Shown here: in pieces, positions 40,042 through 48,745 of the stretch
Layout: each line of letters begins with the position of its first letter
Position numbering within the stretch: the stretch's first letter is position 1
Origin: Azospirillum sp. TSA2s
GTDB taxonomy: Bacteria; Pseudomonadota; Alphaproteobacteria; Azospirillales; Azospirillaceae
Direction of reading: 5' to 3'
DNA length: 64,000 bases
NCBI RefSeq assembly: GCF_004923315.1
Contig: NZ_CP039650.1
Coordinates: 682,001 to 746,000 of the forward strand
Program-made: the position numbers and the translations under genes
The notes under the pieces: generated by a model
Database searches by the model: none
The model's input: the letters and a program-made list of their open reading frames with translations, nothing else
What the model was told of the DNA's origin: nothing

Positions 40042-40616
40042 TGACGCACCTCCGGATAACTGTAGCCCCAGCTGTTGCCGCCGCTCGTGCCGCCAATGGT
40101 GCCGAGGGAACCGGCCGGCGCGGGCGGAACGGCATTCGGAACGGTGGCCGGAGCCCCGTAGCTGGAGCCGCTCAGGTTGGAATCGCCGTAACCGGACGTG
40201 CCATAGCTCGACCCGCTGTAGACCGGCGCCGCGTTCGGCGCGGCAGCCGATTGCGGGGCGTTGGGAATCGCCGACTTGCGGACCGCGGTGGCGGCCTGCT
40301 GCGTCACCGCGCGCTGCGAGGTCACCGTCGCCAGTTCGGCATCGACGCGGGCCTCTTCGGCCAGACGGCGGGCACGGGTGCGTTCGTCGGCCCGCATCGC
40401 CTTGTCGGCGGCGGCCAGCTTGTCACGGGCGCTCTGCAGCGCGACGGGAGCGTATTGCAGGGCGTTGGCGCGCTCGGCCTCCTGCACCGCCTGGGAAGCG
40501 GCGCCGAGCTGGGCGGTGGGCGGCGGCACGTCGGAGGCGCAGGCGGCCATGCCCAGCGCCGCCGACAGCACGGCGGCGGCTCGCCACCGGATCGGGTTCG
40601 CGGATTTGCGGGTCAT
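40038..40616 (-). CDS. DUF4398-type lipoprotein
   Basis: 192 residues from ATG 40616, with AAAGGA about 9 bases upstream; an ATG at 40646 is less well placed. The signal peptide ends with a lipobox-like ALGMAAC. The DUF4398-like helical part (LGAASQAVQEAERANALQYA, PVALQSARDKLAAADKAM) is followed by a coiled segment (RARRLAEEARVDAELATVTS) and a Ser/Gly/Tyr-rich repetitive tail (YGTSGYGDSNLSGSSYG). It overlaps the OmpA lipoprotein gene, which carries the same helical region, so the two proteins probably interact in the outer membrane. Confidence 0.85.
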   Translation of the reverse strand: MTRKSANPIRWRAAAVLSAALGMAACASDVPPPTAQLGAASQAVQEAERANALQYAPVALQSARDKLAAADKAMRADERTRARRLAEEARVDAELATVTSQRAVTQQAATAVRKSAIPNAPQSAAAPNAAPVYSGSSYGTSGYGDSNLSGSSYGAPATVPNAVPPAPAGSLGTIGGTSGGNSWGYSYPEVRQ

Positions 40617-40753
40617 CGGATCGGTTCCTTTCGGATCGGGCTTCACGCCGGAAACCGTGGTCTGGCCGGAAGGCTATGTCCTTCTGGTCCATGTCCTTTC
40701 GGGGATGGCTCGCGCCTCAAACGCGCAAGGCGGGGTGAAGGTTCCGCAGGAAC

Positions 40754-41404
40754 TCAGCCGCCGCCGCGCGAAACGCCGCTCTGCGCCGCCCGGCGCTCCT
40801 CCCGACGGTTCTCGCGGCGATGGCGGACCAGCCGCAGCACATAGGTCCCCAGCAGGACGATGAACAACACCAGCGTCGCCGGCACCATCCAGTCGGCAAT
40901 CCAGGGGAAGCCCACCCGCACCAGATAGCCGGTGGCGGCCAGCACCAGCGACCACAGCGCCGCACCGGCGGCGGCATAGAGCAGGAACACCCCCATCGGC
41001 AGCCCGCAGGCCCCGGCGGGAACGGAGATCAGCGTGCGCAGCCCCGGCAGCGGCTGGCACAGCAGCACGGCGAGACCGCCGCGCCGGGCGAACCATTCGG
41101 TGGCGCGGTGGACCTGCTCCGGCTTCACAGTCAGCCAATGGCCATGGCGGCGCAGGAAGGCCTCGAACCGCTCGCGCCCCATCCAGTGCGCCGGCAGGTA
41201 CCACACCAGTTCCCCGACGGCAGAGCCGAGACCGGCGGCCAGCGCCACCAGCAGCAGGTTGAACTCCCCCGTCGCGGCACCCATGCCGGCCAGCGGGATC
41301 ACCGTCTCCGCCGGCACCGGCGGCAGCACGCGGGCCAGGATCAGCATCAGGAAGATGCCGAGATAGCCGAACTGCTGCACGATCTGGATTATCCACTCGG
41401 TCAT
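40754..41404 (-). CDS. DedA-family membrane protein
   Basis: 216 residues from ATG 41404 (MTEWIIQIVQQFGYLGIFLM). Typical DedA/VTT segments are RVLPPVPAETVIPLAGMGAA, LGSAVGELVWYLPAHWMGRE, the Arg-containing amphipathic RRGGLAVLLCQPLPGLRTLISVPAGACGLP and GALWSLVLAATGYLVR. At least four hydrophobic stretches are present, plus a highly basic C-terminus (RHRRENRREERRAAQ). Members are proton-motive-force-dependent lipid or undecaprenyl-phosphate transporters or scramblases. Divergent from NnrU. Monocistronic as far as visible. Confidence 0.9.
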   Translation of the reverse strand: MTEWIIQIVQQFGYLGIFLMLILARVLPPVPAETVIPLAGMGAATGEFNLLLVALAAGLGSAVGELVWYLPAHWMGRERFEAFLRRHGHWLTVKPEQVHRATEWFARRGGLAVLLCQPLPGLRTLISVPAGACGLPMGVFLLYAAAGAALWSLVLAATGYLVRVGFPWIADWMVPATLVLFIVLLGTYVLRLVRHRRENRREERRAAQSGVSRGGG

Positions 41405-41539
41405 GGTGTCCACAAGGGTCGGGGGATGAGCCGGTTCTCCACCTGTGAACCGCGCGAGCCTTGCGGGCGTTCCCCATTTCCCGTCTTCTTGACTCCAATC
41501 AAGGCGTGAGTCGTTCGTCCACGGTTTAGTGTCTCCATC

Positions 41540-42211
41540 ATGACCGCATCCCTCACCCTCGCCGCCGCCCTGCTGTTCCTCAGCCATGCCCTGCCGTCTT
41601 GGCCGGGGGTGCGGCCCGCCCTGATCGCCCGGCTCGGCCGCGGCGGCTTCGCGACGATCCATTCCGTCGGCTCTCTGGTGACGCTGGCCCTGTTCGTGCT
41701 GGCCTACCGTGCCGCCGACGGCGGGGAGGTGGTGTTCACCCCCTTCGACTGGGCGGCTCCGCTGGTCGCCATGGTGATGCCGATCGTCTTCCTGCTTCTG
41801 GTCGCCCGCGTCACCACCCGCTTCGGCAGCCAGAGCGAGCCCAATCCGCCGCGCGGCGTCTACCGCCTGACCCGCGCGCCGGGCAGCCTGGCGCTGCTGC
41901 TGTGGGCGCTGGCCCATCTGAACGCCACCGGCGACGGGCGCCGCGTGCTGCTGTTCGGCACCATGGCGGCCATCGCCCTGTTCGCGCTGGTGAAGAACGA
42001 GGTCGTGCTGCGCCGCAGCCCCGGCGGCCGCGTCTTCCGGGCGGAGACCTCGCTTCTGCCGCTGGCGGGGCCGCAGGGCTGGCGCGGGGCGTTGCGCGGA
42101 CTGGCGGAGATGGGACCGGCGCGGCTGGCCGGCGGGCTTGCCGCATATGGGGGCATGCTGATGCTGCACCCCCTGCTCTTCGGGGTGGATCCACTCTACT
42201 GGATAGGTTGA
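41540..42211 (+). CDS. nnrU: NnrU-family membrane protein
   Basis: 223 residues with about six membrane helices. The family pattern is clear: LFLSHALPSWPGVRPALIAR, IHSVGSLVTLALFVLAYR, GVYRLTRAPGSLALLLWALAHL and NEVVLRRSPGG, with a conserved C-terminal YWIG. NnrU was first described in denitrifiers, where it is needed for nitrite/NO reductase expression or function; its biochemistry is unresolved. No denitrification gene or FNR box is adjacent here. It is followed by the CBS-domain gene on the same strand. Confidence 0.88.
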   Translation: MTASLTLAAALLFLSHALPSWPGVRPALIARLGRGGFATIHSVGSLVTLALFVLAYRAADGGEVVFTPFDWAAPLVAMVMPIVFLLLVARVTTRFGSQSEPNPPRGVYRLTRAPGSLALLLWALAHLNATGDGRRVLLFGTMAAIALFALVKNEVVLRRSPGGRVFRAETSLLPLAGPQGWRGALRGLAEMGPARLAGGLAAYGGMLMLHPLLFGVDPLYWIG

Positions 42212-42322
42212 GCGGGATGGCGGACCGGCGCATCTGTTGAGGACGGGACAGGAGTACCGCGCCTCTCCACCACTGTGCCCGATGCCACCGTGCCCTCCGC
42301 CACTGTTCCAGGAAGCTCCCGC

Positions 42323-42757
42323 ATGAAAATCCGCGAGATCATGACCCGCGACGTGCAGACGGTACGGCCCGACGACAGCATCCGCCGGGCCGCGCAATTG
42401 ATGGACCAGTTGAACGTCGGCATCCTTCCCGTCTGCGACGGGCGGGATCTGATCGGCGTGGTGACCGACCGCGACATCACCGTCCGGGCGATTTCCGCCG
42501 GGAAGCAGCCCGACCGCTGCAAGGTGTCGGAGGTGATGACCGCCAACCCGCGCTATTGCTACGAGGACGACCCGGTCGGCAGCGTGACCGAACTGATGGC
42601 CGGCCAGCAGGTCCGGCGGGTGCCGGTGGTGGACCGCAACGACAGGCTGACCGGCATCGTCTCGCTGGGCGACCTTGCCACCGATGCCAAGAACGACCGC
42701 GCGGTTCAGGACGCGCTGGAACGGATTTCCTCCCCCTCCCAGCCGGACCGGACCTGA
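42323..42757 (+). CDS. two-CBS-domain protein
   Basis: 144 residues from ATG 42323, with AGGAAG upstream. The first CBS domain is IREIMTRDVQTVRPDDSIRR..GILPVCDGRDLIGVVTDRDI. The second is VSEVMTANPRYCYEDDPVGS..VRRVPVVDRNDRLTGIVSLG. A tandem CBS pair forms a Bateman module that binds adenosine nucleotides. No other domain is present, so it would act by binding a partner. 33 bases before the DUF2934 gene on the same strand. Confidence 0.92.
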   Translation: MKIREIMTRDVQTVRPDDSIRRAAQLMDQLNVGILPVCDGRDLIGVVTDRDITVRAISAGKQPDRCKVSEVMTANPRYCYEDDPVGSVTELMAGQQVRRVPVVDRNDRLTGIVSLGDLATDAKNDRAVQDALERISSPSQPDRT

Positions 42758-42790
42758 CCAGCCCCCCTTCAGCAACTGGAGCCGACCATC

Positions 42791-43057
42791 ATGGAACACA
42801 CTCTGGGTCCCAACGACCCGCGGGTCCGTGAACGGGCCTATCAGCTTTGGGAACAGGAAGGGCGGCCCGACCACCGCCATCTCGACCATTGGGCGCAGGC
42901 CGCGCGCGAGATCGAGGAGGAGGACCGCCGCAACTCCGGCGGCCCCCATGTCAACAGCCCGGAAGCCGGGTTGGCGGTCCCGGATGACGTCGCCGCCCGC
43001 AACCAGCGGGAAGCGGCGGCGCATCTGGGCCAGTCCTCGGTGCCGTCGGACAGCTGA
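42791..43057 (+). CDS. DUF2934 protein
   Basis: 88 residues. The core RERAYQLWEQEGRPDHRHLD and HWAQAAREIEEEDR is the DUF2934 signature, a short helical motif frequent in alphaproteobacteria. The C-terminus is low in complexity. Function unknown; in many genomes such genes accompany stress-related proteins. It lies directly after the CBS gene, probably in one transcript. Confidence 0.88.
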   Translation: MEHTLGPNDPRVRERAYQLWEQEGRPDHRHLDHWAQAAREIEEEDRRNSGGPHVNSPEAGLAVPDDVAARNQREAAAHLGQSSVPSDS

Positions 43058-43084
43058 CGGCCGGCATTAATACGGGGGAAGCGG

Positions 43085-43891
43085 TCACTCGACCTTGATG
43101 CTGACCGCTTCCATCCCCTTTTCGCCCTGGCGGACGGTCATGCGCACGCGCTGCCCGTCGTCCAGGCCGCGCAGGCCGGCGCTTTCCAGCGCACGGGCGG
43201 GAATGAAGACGTCGCGACCGCCGTCGTCGGGCTGCGCGAAGCCATAGCCCTTGCCGCCGTTGAACCACTTCACGGTCGCGCCCACCTCGCTGGTCGGGCC
43301 GCTGGCCTGCGGCCGGCGCGGGCCGCGGTCCTGGAAGCTGCGGTCCTGGCCCCGGTCCTGGAAGCCGCGATCCTGGCCACGATCCGGCCCACGGCCCTGG
43401 AAGCCGCCGCGGTCGCCGCCCCGATCACCGAAGTTGCGGTCGCCGAAGTTGCGCTCACGCGGACCGCCGGCATCGCGGCGCGCCCCGAACCCGCGATCAC
43501 CGGGCCCACGATCGCCGGGACCACGATCGCCAAACCCGCGATTCCCACGGTCGCCGAATCCCCGATCGCCGCCCCGATCACCAAAGCCGCGGTCGCGCGC
43601 CTGCGGGCGGGCGGGAGCGGCGGTGGAAAGGTCGACGGAATGCAGGACGCTGACCTGCTGGCCCTTGCGGTCCTCGACGATGTCGACGACGACGGTGGCG
43701 CCGTCAGGCAGGGTGGTGTGGCCGGCGGGCACGACGAGCGAGGCCGGCAGCAAAGCGTCCTTGCCGCTGTCGCCGACCTTGACGAAGCCGTAGCCGCGTT
43801 CGGGGTTGAACCATTTCACGGTGGCCGTCACCTGGGTGGCGACGACGTTGGGCTGGCGATAGACGTGGCTGCGGGGCGGCTGATTGTGCAT
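43085..43891 (-). CDS. double cold-shock-domain protein with RG/DRG-rich linker
   Basis: 268 residues from ATG 43891. The first cold-shock domain (about 20-88) has ATVKWFNPERGYGFVKVGDS, but the RNP2 position reads DALLPASLV. The second (about 200-268) has ATVKWFNGGKGYGFAQPDDG and DVFIPARAL. About 105 residues between them consist of repeated RGFGDRG, RGPGDRG and RGFQDRG units, which are disordered and strongly basic/acidic alternating. Cold-shock domains bind single-stranded nucleic acid, and the linker resembles RGG-type RNA-binding, phase-separating sequences. In-frame starts further upstream (43939) add 16 residues of low plausibility. Confidence 0.9.
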   Translation of the reverse strand: MHNQPPRSHVYRQPNVVATQVTATVKWFNPERGYGFVKVGDSGKDALLPASLVVPAGHTTLPDGATVVVDIVEDRKGQQVSVLHSVDLSTAAPARPQARDRGFGDRGGDRGFGDRGNRGFGDRGPGDRGPGDRGFGARRDAGGPRERNFGDRNFGDRGGDRGGFQGRGPDRGQDRGFQDRGQDRSFQDRGPRRPQASGPTSEVGATVKWFNGGKGYGFAQPDDGGRDVFIPARALESAGLRGLDDGQRVRMTVRQGEKGMEAVSIKVE

Positions 43892-44063
43892 GGGAAACCC
43901 GAACTCCGGCAAACAGAAGCGGCGCCCTTGCCAGCCCATCTATGGACCGGTGGACGCCAACCCCTGACAAATCGCCCGTCCGGGCGCTCTTGGCAAGTCG
44001 GGACCGCTCCGAATAGGCCGGACGGGCCATGAAATCACACAAGTGAAGCCATGCGGGCTGGCC

Positions 44064-44279
44064 TCAGCCCATCAGTCGGTCCATCAACTGGTCCGGGGCC
44101 AACTGGTCCGAGGCCAGACGGTCCGGTGCCGGCGGCGGCTCACGCGGCGGAACGGGGATCGGCCCCGGCGGCTCCCCCAGCGGCGGGCGCGACGGATCGC
44201 CCGGCACCGGCATCGGCTCGTCGGGCACGGACGGCTCGCGCGGCGGTGCCGGCGGAAAGGGTCCAAGACTGAAGGTCAT
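44064..44279 (-). CDS. small proline-rich protein
   Basis: 71 residues from ATG 44279, with GAGGAG 6 bases upstream. About one third of residues are Pro (GPFPPAPPREPSVPDEPMPV, PPLGEPPGPIPVPPREPPPA), ending in a short acidic/Leu helix (DQLAPDQLMDRLMG). No signal peptide or domain. The strong ribosome site and its place 38 bases after the next gene upstream support it. Function unknown. Confidence 0.55.
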   Translation of the reverse strand: MTFSLGPFPPAPPREPSVPDEPMPVPGDPSRPPLGEPPGPIPVPPREPPPAPDRLASDQLAPDQLMDRLMG

Positions 44280-44317
44280 GCATCGCTCCTCGACTCTGTT
44301 CAGGGCAACCGGCTCCG

Positions 44318-44908
44318 TCAGCCGCCATGGCCGCCGGGGGCGGTCCGCGACAGGCGGCGGGCGTCGTTCAGGCTGTTCATGCAGCGGGTCTCGTCGCCGT
44401 CGCGGGCGGCGCTGCGGGCGGCGGTCACCAGCGATTCCAGCTGGGCGTTCCGCGCCGCCTGCCCCATCAGCCCGTCGCCCCCGCCGGAACCACCCGGACC
44501 GCTGTCCGGCGTGGCGCGCGAATTGGCCTGCGGACTGACCGAGGGAGCGGTCGGCATGTTGCTGCCGATGGCCGGCGGTTCGATCACCGCCTGATCGCCG
44601 ACGGCGGGCGGAGCCACCATGCCACCGGACTGCGCCAGCTCTCCGCTGCTGACGCCCGACCCCTGCTCGTCGCGCGGCGAGGAGCCGGACAGGCCGGGCG
44701 CGGCGGTGCCGGGAACGGCGACCGGCGGCGGTTCGGTCGACAGGCCCTGGTCGGCGGCGAACTGCTCCACCATCGCGGCGCAGCCCGCGGGGGCCGCTCC
44801 TCCCGTCTGGGCCGCCGCCGGCTGGATGGTGAGAAACCCGGCCGCCAAGACGAGGGCGACGGGGGCGACGGGGGCGACGGTGCCAAGCCTCATGAAATCT
44901 GTCCGCAT
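44318..44908 (-). CDS. secreted low-complexity protein
   Basis: 196 residues from ATG 44908, with GAGGAG upstream. Signal peptide with hydrophobic core VAPVALVLAAGFLTIQPAAAQ. The mature protein is Pro/Ala/Ser-rich, with a conserved-looking C-terminal helix (LESLVTAARSAARDGDETRC, MNSLNDARRLSRTAPGG) that contains one Cys. Another Cys is near the N-terminus (PAGCAAMVEQFAADQG). The two could pair by a disulphide in the periplasm. No known domain. It is followed by the Pro-rich small gene. Confidence 0.7.
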   Translation of the reverse strand: MRTDFMRLGTVAPVAPVALVLAAGFLTIQPAAAQTGGAAPAGCAAMVEQFAADQGLSTEPPPVAVPGTAAPGLSGSSPRDEQGSGVSSGELAQSGGMVAPPAVGDQAVIEPPAIGSNMPTAPSVSPQANSRATPDSGPGGSGGGDGLMGQAARNAQLESLVTAARSAARDGDETRCMNSLNDARRLSRTAPGGHGG

Positions 44909-45115
44909 CGGTCGCGTGCTCCTCGGATCGGCAATGCCACAAGAGGCGTGTTCCGATCGAATCAACGGCAGGGGGAGGGGCGCGGTTCCGGCGGACGGAC
45001 GGAAGATCGGCCCGGCCATGCATCTTGCTCATTTCGCGGGCAGCGTGCGGCGGCTGTAGAGTGCGGGTCCCCCTTCTCAACCCCCCATCTCCAACAAACG
45101 GTCCGTATTTCCATC

Positions 45116-46063
45116 ATGATCGCCAACATGGCCGCGCTGGGCGCGGCGCTGTGCTGGGCCGCGGGCGGCCTGATCGCCATCGGACCGGTGCGGGTGCTGG
45201 GCTCCATCGCCTTCAACCGCGTGCGGCTGACCATCGTCGCCACCGCGCTGCTGATCGCCACGACGCTGATGGGCGGCTGGCAGACGCTGGATACGGGATC
45301 GGCGCTGACGCTGGCTCTGTCGGGTCTGCTGGGGATCGTGGTGGGAGACATGGCGCTGTTCTGGTCGCTCAGCCGGCTGGGACCGCGCCGCAACGTGGTG
45401 ATCTACGCCGCCAACGCGCCGCTGACCGCCCTGCTCGCCTATGCCCTGCTGGGAGAGGCGCTGGGGCCCTGGACCGTCCTGGGCGTGGCACTGGTCACGC
45501 TGGGGGTGATGCTGGCGGTGGCTCTGCGCTCCGGCTCCACCCACAGCTGGGAGGCGATCCAGGGCAGCCTGCTGGCCGGCGTGTCGGTCTGCCTGCTGGC
45601 GGCGGTCGGACAGGCCGCCGGCTCGATCATCGCCAAGCCGGTGATGGCGGCGGGCGCCGACCCGATCGCCTCGGCCGCGGTGCGGGTCACCACGGCGGCG
45701 CTGATGTTCACGGCGATCGGCGCCCTGTCGGCGATCCGCGGCGGCGGTGCGGCGGCAGGCGGCGGGCTGTCCGGCGGACGGTTCGGCGGGATGCTGGGCG
45801 GGATGCTGTTGCCGCGCGGGCTGACGCCGAAGCTGATGCTGCAGATCGCCGGCAACGGGCTGCTGGGCGTTGGGCTGGGGATGACGCTGCTGCTGGTCGG
45901 GCTGGCCCACGGCAATGCCGGGGTGGTCGCCACCCTGTCGGCCCTGAGCCCAGTGCTGATCCTGCCGATGATGTGGCTGCTGACGGGCCAGCGCCCGGCG
46001 CTGGGCGCCTGGGTCGGCGCCGCCGTCGCCGTGGCCGGCGTCGCCCTGATCGTCAACCGGTAG
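45116..46063 (+). CDS. EamA/DMT-superfamily transporter
   Basis: 315 residues, about ten membrane helices in two EamA repeats: ALGAALCWAAGGLIAIGPVR..GDMALFWSLSRLGPRRNVVI..APLTALLAYALLGEALGP, then GQAAGSIIAKPVMAAGADPI..GMTLLLVGLAHGNAGVVATL..GQRPALGAWVGAAVAVAGVA. The group exports or imports small metabolites, and the substrate is unpredictable. A Gly-rich insert (GGGAAAGGGLSGGRFGGMLG) between helices is unusual. ATG 45116 was chosen because the longer frame upstream is not hydrophobic. It ends 9 bases from the convergent kinase stop. Confidence 0.88.
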   Translation: MIANMAALGAALCWAAGGLIAIGPVRVLGSIAFNRVRLTIVATALLIATTLMGGWQTLDTGSALTLALSGLLGIVVGDMALFWSLSRLGPRRNVVIYAANAPLTALLAYALLGEALGPWTVLGVALVTLGVMLAVALRSGSTHSWEAIQGSLLAGVSVCLLAAVGQAAGSIIAKPVMAAGADPIASAAVRVTTAALMFTAIGALSAIRGGGAAAGGGLSGGRFGGMLGGMLLPRGLTPKLMLQIAGNGLLGVGLGMTLLLVGLAHGNAGVVATLSALSPVLILPMMWLLTGQRPALGAWVGAAVAVAGVALIVNR

Positions 46064-46072
46064 ACGAAAGCC

Positions 46073-48625
46073 TCAGCGCGCCGTCTCCACCGCCACGCCC
46101 AAGGTGGGCAGCGCCGCCTGAAGCGCGGCGGAGGCGCGGTTGACGGCGTCGCGCAGGTCCGCCTTCAGCATCGGCGCGTCCGGCCGATCCTGTTCGCAGG
46201 CATGCTGCAGCTTGCGGGCGATGCGCGACAGTTCCAGCAAGCCGACATTGCCGGCCAGCGACACCATGGCGTGGGCATCGGCCGCCGCGGCTTTCGCCGT
46301 CTCCGCCTCGCTGATGCGGTCGGCGCGCAGGGCCAGCTCGGCCAGCGTTCCGTTGACGAAGCGGGGCAGCACCTCGGCGCCCAGCGTTTGGGCGAGCGTG
46401 TCCAGCGTCGCGAGGTTCAGCACCGGCGAACTGTCGGAAACCGGAGCCACTCCGGCCAGCACGGCCGCGTCGTCCAGGGCGTCCTCCGCCCCCGCGTCGA
46501 GCCAGCGGTCGACCGCCGACAGCAGGGTGTCGCGCTCGATCGGTTTGGTCACATGGTCGTTCATTCCGACATCCAGGCAAAGCTGCAGCTGATCGGTCAA
46601 CGCATTGGCGGTCAGTGCGATGATGGGCACGGCACCCCGCCGTCCGCCAAGCTGACGGATCGCCGCGGTCGCCTGCAAGCCGTCCATGCGTGGCATCTGC
46701 ATGTCCATCAGGACGAGGTCGAACTCCCCCTTGCGCATCGCCTCGACCGCCAGCACGCCGTCCTCCACCACCTCGACCGTATGGCCGGCCTTGCAGAGGA
46801 TGGAGGAGGTGACGATCTGGTTCATCGGCACGTCTTCGGCCAGCAGGATGCGGGCGCAACGCGTCGCCGCGGCCTCCCGGCGTTCGGCGGCCAGCCCCGG
46901 TGCGGCGGCGACCGGCAGCGGCAGTTCGAACCAGAAGGTGCTGCCGACGCCCGGACTGCTCTGCACGCCGATCCGCCCGCCCATCAGCTCCGACAGCTGT
47001 TTCGAAATGATGAGGCCGAGCCCGGTGCCGCCATAGCGCCGGGTGGTGGACCGGTCGCCCTGGCTGAAGCGCTGGAACAGGTTGGCCTGTTCGGCCGACG
47101 CGATGCCGGGGCCGGTGTCGCTGACGGAGAAGCGCAGCAGGACCGGCGCCCCCTCGCCGTCCTCCGCCGACAGCAGCCCGGCCGATACCAGAACCGACCC
47201 GCGTTCGGTGAACTTCACCGCGTTGCCGACGAGGTTCAGCAGGATCTGGCGGATGCGCGCCTCGTCGCCATGGACGAAACGCGGCACGGTGCCGCCCAGC
47301 GACAGCTGCAGCAGCAGCCCCTTCTGCGAGGCGGCGTTGCTCATCAGGTCGCGGCAGTCGCGCAGCAGCCGGTGCAGGTCGAAGGCGCGTTCCTCCAGCT
47401 CCAGCTTGCCGGCTTCGATCTTCGAGTAATCCAGGATGTCGCCGATGATCGCCAGCAGTCCGCGCCCGGCCTCGCGCTGGAGCGCCACATACTGGCGCTG
47501 TTCGGCCGACAGGTCGGTGCCCAGCAGCAGGTCGGCGAAGCCGATGACGCCGTTCAGCGGCGTGCGGATCTCGTGGCTCATCGAGGCCAGGAACTCCGAC
47601 TTCACGCGGTTGGCAGCCTCCGCCTCGGCGCGGGCGGCGGACAGCTCCTCCTCATAGCGCTTGCGCTCGGTCACGTCGCGGACGACGCCGACCACCACGA
47701 ACTCGCCGTCGGCCCCCACCGTCGGGCGCATGCTGGATTCGACCCACAGGTAATGGCCGTCGCGGTGGCGCAGCCGGTGGGTGAAGGTGACGGGAGGCGA
47801 TCCAGCCTTCATGCCGGCGAAGGCCGTCGCGGCGCTTTCCACATCGTCGGGGTGCAGCAGGGTTGCCGGGGCGCGGCCGACGATCTCCGCCGGATCATGG
47901 CCCAGGATGTCGCGCACCGACGGCGACAGGTAGCGCACCGCCCCGTCCGCCTTCATTTCCAGGATCATGTCGGTGGCGTTGTCGGCCAGCAGGCGGTAAC
48001 GCGCCTCGCTCTCCCCCAGCCGCCGTTCGGCGTCGTGCTGGCGCTGTTCGCGCAACAGCAGGCCACCCAGGAACAGGGTGCCGAGCGGAACGATGGCCAG
48101 CAGCGGCGGTGCGGTGCGCTGTCCCACCTGCAGCGCCAGTTCCAGGGTCGGCAGCAGCAGCAGGGTCAGCAGCGACACCAGCGTCAGCAGCAGGCCGAAG
48201 CCCAGCAACGACACGGCGCCGAGGACCACGCCACGCCGCTTCACCCACATCGCGAAGCCGACACCGGTCAGGAAGGACAGCAGCGCGTTGGCGACGCCGG
48301 CCTCCATCCCCACCCCGCCCAGATAGAGGCGATAGCCGGCGACCGTGGCGGCGGTGATGGCTGCGGACAGTGGGCCGCCGAACAGGGCGCTGAGCCCGAC
48401 CAGCGGCGTGCGCCCGTCAATGAAGATGCCCGGCCCGACATGGATGGGATGGACCATGGAGAACAGGGCGGTCAGCGCCATCACCGCGCCGAAGACGATC
48501 TGGCGGGTGTTCAGCCTCCAGCCGTCGGAGCGGCGGATCAGGAAGGTGTAGGCGAGAACGACGAAGGCGCTTGCCGCGATGTTCTCGGCAAGGTCGTACG
48601 CCATCGAAGAAAAGTTGCCCAACAT
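46073..48625 (-). CDS. hybrid sensor histidine kinase: 5TM (LytS-like), PAS, HisKA, HATPase, REC, Hpt
   Basis: 850 residues. The N-terminal about 195 residues form several helices with GPGIFIDGRTPLVGLSALFG, the 5TMR-LYT sensor pattern. A PAS domain with PAC (about 205-325) leads to HisKA with H351 in LASMSHEIRTPLNGVIG. ATPase motifs are NLVGNAVKFT, DTGPGIA and GGTGLGLIISKQL. The receiver (about 590-710) has LLAEDVPMNQ and LVLMDMQMPRMDG. The C-terminal Hpt-like domain has AADAHAMVSLAGNVGL: the His is present but the Lys of the usual HxLK is replaced. The signal is unknown. Convergent with the EamA gene. Confidence 0.93.
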   Translation of the reverse strand: MLGNFSSMAYDLAENIAASAFVVLAYTFLIRRSDGWRLNTRQIVFGAVMALTALFSMVHPIHVGPGIFIDGRTPLVGLSALFGGPLSAAITAATVAGYRLYLGGVGMEAGVANALLSFLTGVGFAMWVKRRGVVLGAVSLLGFGLLLTLVSLLTLLLLPTLELALQVGQRTAPPLLAIVPLGTLFLGGLLLREQRQHDAERRLGESEARYRLLADNATDMILEMKADGAVRYLSPSVRDILGHDPAEIVGRAPATLLHPDDVESAATAFAGMKAGSPPVTFTHRLRHRDGHYLWVESSMRPTVGADGEFVVVGVVRDVTERKRYEEELSAARAEAEAANRVKSEFLASMSHEIRTPLNGVIGFADLLLGTDLSAEQRQYVALQREAGRGLLAIIGDILDYSKIEAGKLELEERAFDLHRLLRDCRDLMSNAASQKGLLLQLSLGGTVPRFVHGDEARIRQILLNLVGNAVKFTERGSVLVSAGLLSAEDGEGAPVLLRFSVSDTGPGIASAEQANLFQRFSQGDRSTTRRYGGTGLGLIISKQLSELMGGRIGVQSSPGVGSTFWFELPLPVAAAPGLAAERREAAATRCARILLAEDVPMNQIVTSSILCKAGHTVEVVEDGVLAVEAMRKGEFDLVLMDMQMPRMDGLQATAAIRQLGGRRGAVPIIALTANALTDQLQLCLDVGMNDHVTKPIERDTLLSAVDRWLDAGAEDALDDAAVLAGVAPVSDSSPVLNLATLDTLAQTLGAEVLPRFVNGTLAELALRADRISEAETAKAAAADAHAMVSLAGNVGLLELSRIARKLQHACEQDRPDAPMLKADLRDAVNRASAALQAALPTLGVAVETAR

Positions 48626-48745
48626 CGTCCGGCCGCCGTCCCCACCCGAATTCCGGCTAGCTCTATACCACGGAAGGGTGTCGCGAAACCGCTAACACCA
48701 ACGGGCGGGGATGTGATCTGCCGGGGACAAAAGGCGGGCGCCGGA

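Noticed and set aside
43320..43620. Repetitive DNA as a CRISPR or satellite
   Set aside because: The short repeats encode the in-frame RGFGDRG linker of the cold-shock protein and have codon-length periodicity.
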